Assembly: GCA_933822405.4 (NCBI GenBank)
Contig: CAKOGP040000458.1
Coordinates: forward strand, 1-63,368
Direction: 5' to 3'
DNA length: 63,368 nt
From: Cylindrotheca closterium
Taxonomy: Eukaryota; Bacillariophyta; Bacillariophyceae; Bacillariales; Bacillariaceae
The notes below the pieces were generated by a model. That model saw only the letters and a program-made list of their open reading frames with translations. It had not been told where the DNA came from and made no database searches. The position numbers and the translations under genes were made by a program. Positions 52,148-60,900 of this stretch are shown piece after piece (position 1 is the first letter of the stretch; the number at the start of each line of letters is the position of its first letter).

Positions 52148-54165
52148 AGTTGTTAATATCATCATCATGACCATTATGGACTTCACCATGCGCAAAAAGA
52201 GCTACCGCTACCTCACCACCCAGGCGAGCTACCCAAACCATGATTCCAAGGCGGTTCTCGATGCCTTTGATCCCACCAAGGACCTTCAGTTGCAAGATCT
52301 GAACAGCCTTGTTGAAAGGGCGTACAAGGAGGTGCCCTGGCCTGGTACACGGGATGGCCCAAGGAACAGGTGAACACCTTTAATTTTTGGCATCGGCCAA
52401 TGATTCGATACACCACGGTTAGCGAAAAGAAAGAACAGCATTTCAATAAGTTATATGTGCTGGACCACGACGTTCTAGAGAACGGGAGCGACCCACTGGC
52501 ATTCTCTTGGCCGGCAAAGACCTTCTCAAAAACTGATCCGGTTAAGGTTCCAAAGTTGGAGGCGTGGTTGATAAACGAGGAGCTCGAGCAGGATCAATCC
52601 AAGGTGTTTGTGATGGAGGATATTACTGACAAAGATCCTGAGACGGCTTATGACCTACTGGTTACACGCAAGCGAATGCCCATTCCCAAGGACTTCTTGG
52701 ATATCACTTGGGACGGAACGTTGGCACGAGAAGTCTTGCGATTGGTGATTGACAGAATCAAGATGCTCACCAACAGTGAGGAGCCCAAAAAATTTCGGAA
52801 GTGCAGGAAAAGTTCCGGCACTTTGTGGACCATTGGCGCGTGGCAAACACGGTCATCAGGAGAGATCAGCTTTCGAAGAACGTCAGAGAACCTGCTGTTC
52901 TCACTGCGACATCGGCCCGATGTTGGGTTTCCGGAGTAATCAGTTTGGATTTCGCCGGATTGGACTCGGAGGACTCAGATTCCCCCGACAAGACCTACGA
53001 ACTGCTCACCAAGACCTTGGTAGCCGTTGAGGAGAGTAAAAAGGCGACCAAGACCTCCGTGGAATCGCTTTCGGAGGTAGTGGTAGCGGGCATCCATGGC
53101 CAAGCATCGGACAAGGCGCCCCCAAATACAGTGGAAAAGAAGTGGTCCACAAGGCTCTCCTATCTGACGTGAGTTGCTGGTACTACGACCTCAGCTCAGC
53201 TCCCCACCCTCTGGCACGAGCTAGCAAAGTGTAAGAAGCATGAATCAATCGGAATTGTGCAGTCCCTGCTGGACGACAAGGCAGAGAAGATGAACCTCAA
53301 TTTGGAATTCCTCGTTTCAGCCCAAGTAATTAAAGCTTGGTGGAACTGGAACTTTGTTTGCGCGGCAACGTGGAAAAGGGTTTGAACGTGTTTAATAGTG
53401 TCTGTTTCCAGCACTACAAAAATGGAAATGCGATCAATGATTACAACAAGAGCGATTATTGGTTGACGGGCAAAAAGACGGCCGCTTCAATGAAAGATCA
53501 TCAAGCCCACGACAAGATCAAGCACGCTATCCCCAAAGGATCCCATGCAGTTCCGTGAGATGGTCACAGGTATGCGGGTATTCTACCGTGTAGTGTTTGG
53601 AGTAACACATCCACTGACAGCTGTCTACAAAAAATTTGCCAAGAACGTGGATTCCATTGCACAAAAGTTGGGAGTGTCCCTTCAAGAGCGAGCTCTCGAG
53701 AGATTTCTATTCGGAATCTATTCCCAAATTGATCGTTACTTTGAGCCTTTGGTTAGATCCAGCACGAATGCAGAAGAAAACCTACCCGACTTGGGCACCT
53801 ACGTGGAGACATGCTACCATGGAGGAAGCCCACCAGAATCCAACTTGTTTGGCGTCGCATGGAACAGGAGGCAAGACGGAGAGTCAACTGAAGAGAGAAA
53901 GGAAAGGGCCCAGAAGAAGAGCCTGGGCGAATCAGTAAAAAATTCTGACATGAACGAAGAACATCACTACACCGGAAGAACTAAGACTGAGTTAATCAAA
54001 CGGACAGGCAAACAGCCTCCAAAGCACGCCGACGGAAAAGAACTGTGCCTCATTTGGCACACAAAGGGCGAATGCAAGGAGAACTGTGAACGTAAGCATT
54101 CCCATTGTAAGCTGACTGACGAGGAAGCAACTGCGATGAAGGATTATGCAAATATGAATAAGTGA
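52148..54165 (+). pseudogene. gag-like region of the PAT element
   Basis: Broken into several frames. 52370-52939 and 52801-53172 carry the N-terminal part (FNFWHRPMIRYTTVSEKKEQ; SDSPDKTYELLTKTLVAVEE). 53337-53558 and 53545-54165 carry the C-terminal part, ending in CLIWHTKGECKENCERKHSHC, a Cys/His motif like the putative RNA-binding end of DIRS-type gag proteins in algae. At least three frameshifts or stops separate the pieces. Confidence 0.7.
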
Positions 54166-54299
54166 GATGGAGGCCAAGAATCATCGGATTCTTGCAGGCC
54201 ATCTCAATCGGACACTTTAGTTAAGATCTACTTTAATTGGAGGTAGTGCTAATACTATAGGTGAGCTGGTTGCGTTGGCTAATGAAACTTATTTAAAAC

Positions 54300-56050
54300 A
54301 CGGTTGTTCAGATGATGCTGCACCAGACATTGGTAAGCTTCCGCACCCTGCCGCTCCAATGCTATACCGAGTAAAAAAAATGGGGCTCCTGTGGTAGTTC
54401 ATTCGGAGCCATGGATCCAGAGCCAACTTGACATGCAAGTAGCTTGGGGCTGTCATGCATCAGCAAACGAATTCAAAAAGTTTCTGATGGAGGAGTTTTT
54501 GGATTTTGGAAGGAAGGGATTTTGGATCCTACTTCCATATGATGCAATCAAGGACGAAAAAGGACTTTGCCCTTTTCCAATTGGCTGTGTACCACAAGAT
54601 AACAGAAGACCTCGGATGATTGTTGATTATTCGTTCTGGGGACTCAACGACGAGACAATGAAACTTGCCCCAGAGGGAGCTATGCAATTTGGCAAGGCCC
54701 AACTACGCATCCGAGAGGCACTCATGAAGGCAAACCCAGAATATGGGCCAGTTTACAGGTACAAGAATGACATGTCTGATGGTTTCTACCGCATTTGACT
54801 GTCAGCTTCTGGCGCACTCAAGCTTGGGGTCATTTAACCGCGATTTGAGGGACTCCCACAATTGGTCGCACTACCACTTGTGCTGCCAATGGGTTGGACC
54901 AAAAGTCCTCCATGGTTCTGTGCTTTCACATAAACGGTTGCCGACTTGACAAATGTTGACTTGCAACAAAACAAGCAAGTGCCACCCCACTCTTTGGGAA
55001 AAGCAGCAGCCATCACTGACTTTGAAGTGAAGGACACACATGTCGTGAGATCCATACCAAAATCTCACCAGCCACTGACTTACCAGCGCACAGTAAAAAA
55101 GATGGAAGTATTCATGGACGATTTTGTTGGAATGGGCCAAGACCATCCCAGCAATCCCTTGGAAAATCAGCGAGCCGTTCTCAGCCACAACATTGACAAG
55201 GTCTTCCAACCAAATCGACCCACGGACAACCAATGGCGAAAAGAGCCACAGTCACAATCAAAAATGGCCAAGGGAGATGCCTCTTGGCACACAGTTAAAG
55301 AAGCCTTGGGTTGGAACTGGGGAGCGACGACAAAGACATTGCAATTGAAGGAAAAACGAGTGAGCAAGGCCCTGGCACTCCTTGGCGAGGTCCTGGATTG
55401 CAAACGAGTCTCCCTGAAACGATGGCAGCAGGTGTTAGGAGTCTTACGAAGCCTGCAGCCAGGAATGTTGGGCAGTGAGGGACATTTCTCCTTGCTGCAA
55501 GATGCATTGATTTGGCAGTGGATTGTAGGGTGCGGTTGACTCTTCCAAGATTTTTGCCATGCAAAGCGCCCCACAACACTTGAGGAACTGGTGCCAGGCG
55601 TTGATTTACACGTTGGCGCCTGCAATGCGGCAAAGTCTGGAAGGGTAGGAGTGTGGTGCGAACCATATCAAGAAGAAGTGAAAAGGGAGGTTATCTTGGA
55701 TCAAAATCTTACAGGAAAACTTACCAAGTCCGATCTGGAACTGGAAGGCACCGTCCTTCATCATTTTATCCTTGGGAAAACTGCCCAGGTGGAAGGCAAG
55801 ACCACTTATACTGGCTGCAACAACACCCCAGCAGTGTCGGGGCGCACAAAAGGATCCTCCGTATCCCAAAAGGCGAGAGCAAGAATACTACGGTTAGCAG
55901 CAGGATTGCAACGGGAACAAAGAGCGCATCATCATATTGAGCACTTGTCTGGAGTGGACAATCGAATGGCCAACAATTCTAGCCGACTGTGGCACCTTTC
56001 TGATGACGATTTTGTCTCATACTTTAATCGCACTTATCCACAGATCAACT
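54300..56050 (+). pseudogene. Reverse transcriptase / RNase H region of the PAT element
   Basis: 54391-54798 has PIGCVPQDNRRPRMIVDYSF and YKNDMSDGFYRI (first catalytic Asp). After a frameshift, 54946-55539 has EVFMDDFVGM, the xxDD active-site box, and KEALGWNWGATTKTLQL, a thumb-like motif of DIRS enzymes. 55591-56050 holds RNase H-like text with TYTGCNNTPAV, then HIEHLSGVDNRMANNSSR. There are several frameshifts and a stop near 55,537. Confidence 0.82.
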
Positions 56051-56051
56051 C

Positions 56052-57161
56052 TTGGCAACTGTACAGGATGCCGACCGCCGTGATCTCCTTGATGACATCC
56101 GTGCTGTTGAACTTGGAATCGAATGCGGAGTCTGTCCTTCAAGAGTTGCAAAGGCACACTCTGTCTGGACCACATGGGTTGCCTTCTGCAACAGCCTCAC
56201 CCTCGACCCAGGATTGTCAACGGTCGATGATCCCTTGCTCATCATCCTTCTTTTTGGAACCCAATGGCGACGTGGAAAAATTGCCCCCAGTAAGAGACAG
56301 GCCCAGGGTCGAACGGCTGAAGATGCCATGCGCCAGGTGGGCCAGACCATTTCCTCATTGGGACTGCTCGATCCGAGGATGAATCGATATGCACCGGGCA
56401 CCATGGACTTTCGTTGGACGCGGCTGCTGAAAAGTTGGAAGAAGGCGGATCCAGCGGCACAACGAGTTCGCCCATTGCTAAAGGCCTTGTTACGGCAAGC
56501 GTCCAAGCTAGCCAAAAACCCACCAGTACCAATGCCGCAAAGGCTATGAATCGATTGTTGTGGCTGGGTTTTTTCTTTTTTTTACGTCCAGTCGAATTTC
56601 TGTCAAAGGCGGGAACGCAATTTCCCTTCAAGTTGAAGCAGGTGTTTTTTCGTATCAACAACGCAGAATTTCGTGGCGACGTCATTCCCCTTCGCCTCCT
56701 GGACACGTCACTTGTGACATTCGCCGGTCTGATATTTGACAAACAAACAAAATGCGGTGCCAGACGAAAATATCGGTTTGGGCACGTCATTTAATGGTGA
56801 CAACCCAACAGCTACGCTGATTGCCATTGTGCGGCACCTTTGACAGAGTCAACACACGACTGGCAACACCCCACTGTTCACCTACTACTCCAAGTTTGGA
56901 GTCGCTTGCAATGTCACAGATCGAATGATGTCAAAATATTTGAGAGCAGTTGCTCTCTCAGTGGAGGTCGATCGACCTCCCACAATTGGTGCTCTTCGAT
57001 GCACCGGGGCTACCGCGCTTCCCGAAAGCAATATCCCAACTAGTCTCATCAAACTACTTGGTCGATGGCTCTCAGATGAAGTTTTTTGGTATCTTCACAC
57101 CCAGTCCGAGCCTTTGATGCAATGCTTGACCAATGTTCTTGTTGAGCACGTCGGACACTAG
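56052..57161 (+). pseudogene. Tyrosine recombinase region of the PAT element
   Basis: 56052-56549 is the N-terminal core-binding part (VELGIECGVCPSRVAKAHSV). 56550-56794, in another frame, holds FFFLRPVEFLSK with the first catalytic Arg. 56925-57161 holds GALRCTGATALPESN (second Arg), then IKLLGRWLSDEVFWYLHTQS with the Tyr nucleophile. This matches DIRS-type recombinases, with a frameshift and an internal stop after HVI. Confidence 0.82.
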
Positions 57162-57207
57162 CGTTTTTCCCACCCACCACACCCTGGACGGCAACAAGAT
57201 GGCCGAA

Positions 57208-57348
57208 TGGAGGAAACCAGCGCTTGCGCTGGGGGATTGGGGGCCAACAGCTAGTAATGACTGTCAGCCCAAAAACATCATTGAAACTCTTTTAGGCCCA
57301 ACTCGAGTCTGCAAAATTCAAAGCGATTGAGAAGGATGAGCAATCGCT
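57208..57348 (+). repeat. Split direct repeat B1
   Basis: Pairs with B2. It contains the palindrome CCAGCGCTTGCGCTGG and ends at the GCT shared with A2. Confidence 0.88.
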
Positions 57349-57552
57349 GCAGGTGTTGGCTAGCAAAGGACAGACTGATCAGAACGCCCAAGTACGTATG
57401 CGAAGAAGGTACAGTAGCAGAACAGTGGAAAGCTATGTACCAATAGAGGTTGTGAAAGAAGTTGGTAAACGAGCTGCAGCTCAGTTGCAGCTCATTCCTT
57501 TTGAAAGGACTGCTCTGTATTTGACAGAGTGAAATTGAAGTCTAGGAATAGA
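57346..57552 (+). repeat. Split direct repeat A2
   Basis: Copy of A1 that follows B1 directly. Confidence 0.9.
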
Positions 57553-57575
57553 TTTCCCTAGTCCCACCTCACCCT

Positions 57576-57716
57576 TGGAGGAAACCAGTGCTTGTGCTGG
57601 GGAATTGGGGGCCAACAGCTACTAACAACTGTCAGCCCAAAAACATCATTGAAACTCTTTTAGGCCCAATTGGAGTCTGCAAAATCCAAAGCGATTGAGA
57701 AGGATGAGCAATCGCT
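57576..57716 (+). repeat. Split direct repeat B2
   Basis: Copy of B1; its palindrome is slightly changed to CCAGTGCTTGTGCTGG. It ends at the element's right end, GCT. Confidence 0.88.
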
Positions 57717-57945
57717 TCTATTCTGGTACCAAATTCCACATGGTCGAACTAGTCAAAAACGGCTGCCATCAAAACTTCCCGCATGCAGTATACATGCAGT
57801 ACATACAATATTCTCTCATCTATAGACAATCACCCTACAATACAAGCACAACACCTCATGTTGTATACTATCAGACATATTCATTACATTATATTTAGCG
57901 TATAAACCCATTCCCCATTCCATATACTATATTATGGCTGCTCCG

Positions 57946-60900
57946 TTATACTCTGGGCCGAATCAGTCGCTCTCTAGCTTTTGCCAAACGAAGGTTCTTG
58001 CGTGCTAATTGGTATTCGGTTTGAGCTTGTTGAAGATCCAACACAAAGGGTTCCATGTATGTATCTAGGCTTGAGACGCCTTCTTCCGCTTGCATCTGTT
58101 TGTAACGCCGCAAAATCTTTTGACGATTGGTTTCTTGCTTGGGCTTGGTCAGTTCTTCAATGACCTTCTCACCATCAAGTCGAGCTTCATTTAGCATTCG
58201 AATCAAAACATCTTTTTCCTTATGATCTTCTATTAAAGTTGCCTTCTCTTGTGCCACCTGTTCAAGCTTCATAGCCAAGCTGGTGCTCTCTGCAGTTTGC
58301 TGTTTGTAATCAGATTCCAACTGCTGCAACCGCTTATTTGCTTCCATCAAGGAGGTGTCCAGAGAATCAATCAGCAGACCTTGTTCAGTAGCTTCAGAGT
58401 GAATAGATTTGATCAATTCTTCTTTTTCTTTGAGCTTGATTTTGAACTTCCGAGAATGGTCTTGGAGATCCAGACGTAAATGCATCTTTTCCTCCCTGAC
58501 TCGCTCAAGTTGCTCTTGGCGATCATCCAGAATATCTTTCACACGTTTGGACTCATCTTCAAGCTCTGCCTTCAACTGGTGTATCTTTGTTTCTTTTTCA
58601 GCAATCTCCTCAGTTCTGTGACGAAGTTGGTACTTTGTTTCATCAAAGTCCTTGAGTTTGTTTTCCAAATGATCAAGCTTTCCCTTCAATTTTTTGATTT
58701 CTGTGTCCTTTTCGCTGCGAATCAACACCAAAGAATCTATGGTCAACTCGTTTTCTTCAAGTTCTTTGACAATGTGAACATTGCTGTGCTTTTCTGCAAG
58801 GAGCCGTTCAAGTCTAGTGATCTTTGCATCCTTTTCATTCAAAGCTTTGTTCAGTAGCGATATTAAGGCTTCCTGCTCTCTTTGTTTAGATCGGAGCATT
58901 TCAATGATCTCGTCCTTCTTACATGTTGAATGCCGCAGCTCAACAATTTTGCCATCAAGGTGGATTTCTGGGCTGACTAGCTTCTCATTCCCAATGGTTG
59001 TCTTGGCTTCACCTTTGTCCAATGGGTCAAAGTGCCTTGGTTTCGATTGTGCAAGCTGCCAGCCTTGAAAGTCTTCAATGATGATGCTTTCAGACTTTTC
59101 TCCAGTTGATGATGAATGGGATTCCAAGACACAGGCACTTGAATCAGAGTCTTTTTCACTGACCAGCACTTCCAATTCTTTGCATCGATGCTTTTCCAAA
59201 TCAATTTCTTCTTGTAGTGATGTAATGAGAAGCTTGTTTGCGGCAATCTTCTGTTGAGCGCTGTGTAATTTCTTGCTCATTGAGATGGCTGGTACTTCTG
59301 TTGAATGAGATTCCATTGTTTCGCCCGGTGTCATGTCACCAATAGCCTCTACTGCCATTCTTAGTCTTTTGTTATCGTCTTGCAAACGTTGCATTTGCAT
59401 GTTTGTATGCTTCAGTGCGATATCCTTTTCATCCAAGTCACTGGCAAGCGATTCAGTTTGCTCCATCATATCACTCAGTTGCATGCGTAACATTCCAATT
59501 TCGTCAAACAAGTCATGTGCCAAGTGTTGTTGGCTAAATCGAGGGTTTGTGCCAGATGTGTCTGATGTTGTTGTGGTGGTATTTTGATGGGGCTGATTGA
59601 TTTCCATTTTGCTTTTCTCCAAGAAACCGAAAGAGAAAACTCCATGGTCCTGGCCTGATCTGTCTCTTTTGACTGGTGCAGAATCACCATCAATAGCATG
59701 TTGTTTAAGAGATGCTACAGCCTTCTCTAACTCCAGTTTTGACCCTGCAATTGTTTCAATTTTACTTTGGCTTTCTTTCAGCTCTCTTTCTAGTTCTTCT
59801 ACTTTATGGCCATGGTCTTGAGCAGCATCACCAGGGTAGTTCTTGATGATCGATTCCTTTTCCTTCAAAAGGTCTTGTAGGCAATTGATCTCATCTTGCT
59901 TTTTCTTCAACGTAGATTCCTTTATCTTCAATTGCGACTGGACAAGCTCAATCTTAGCATTCAAGTCCCCTGATCTAACGGGAGATGGCATGGAATAATA
60001 CTTGGAACGGTATATTTTCCCAACTGATGATGCACCTTTACCCAGTGTCATCCGGCTGCTGGAATCAAGTGCTTCCACTGCAACCAACGACCATTCCGAG
60101 GTTGACATATTTTCTTTCAAAAGACTCTGGAGATCTGAAATCTCATCTTCTCTTCTTTTCAGAGTGGATTCTTTCATTTTCAATTGTAATTGTAGCAGCT
60201 CAATCTTGGCCTTCATATCGCTGGCAGGGTTGCCTATCTTTTCTGCGAATTTACTATTCTCCCCCCTTTCATTTTCAAGCTCACTTTGAACCTGCTCTAG
60301 ATCATGTGAAAGCAAGTGGAGCTTGAATGCGTGCCTATTCTGTAGGTTGCCAATTTCCTTCTCAAGCATAGCTTGTTTTTGCAAGCATGCAGTGGCAAAT
60401 GCTTCTGACTTTTCCAACACAGTGGTACTGTCTTTCCGTTTGGCTTCAATATCCAAAATCCGCAACTGAAGCTGCCCCAATTCATTCTTCACAAGTGCTG
60501 TTTGTTGGTTGGCTGCATGTACCCGTTCATCTGCATGCACCATGTTTTGCTTCATTAACCGTTTTGCCTCTACTGCACTCTCTCTTTCTGACTGTAGACT
60601 AGCAAACATGGCAGACAGCGATGTCGATTCTAGTTGGCCATCATTTGCTGATAGTTGTGAATGAACCTGATTGCCTTTGACTCTCAAAGAAGCCTCCTTC
60701 TCTTGTAGATCAAAAGTAAGCTGGCCCACTTTCCTTTTCAATTCTGAAAGCTCATCCAATAGGTTTGACTCCTTCACCTCAGCATTTTCCAAGCTGTCCT
60801 TAAGAGCAGCAATTTCTGACAGAGCTGTATCTTTTGCATCTGACAAAAGTGTAAGCTGCTCTTTCAACTCCACCACATTTGTTGTTTGGTCCTCTATCTT

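Larger units (their letters stand above)
51951..57716 (+). mobile_element. PAT-type DIRS retroelement with split direct repeats
   Basis: The structure is A1 (51951-52147), coding region, B1 (57208-57348), A2 (57346-57552), B2 (57576-57716). A1/A2 and B1/B2 are near-identical pairs. GCT is found at the left end, at the B1/A2 junction and at the right end, as expected for circle integration by a tyrosine recombinase without target duplication. Flanking text rejoined across one GCT gives ACTTGAAACGCTTCTATTCTGG, matching the empty unit A text ACTTGCATACTCCTATTCTGG near 29,778. Coding parts hold gag-like, reverse transcriptase, RNase H and tyrosine recombinase regions, all with frameshifts, so the copy is dead. 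Confidence 0.9.
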
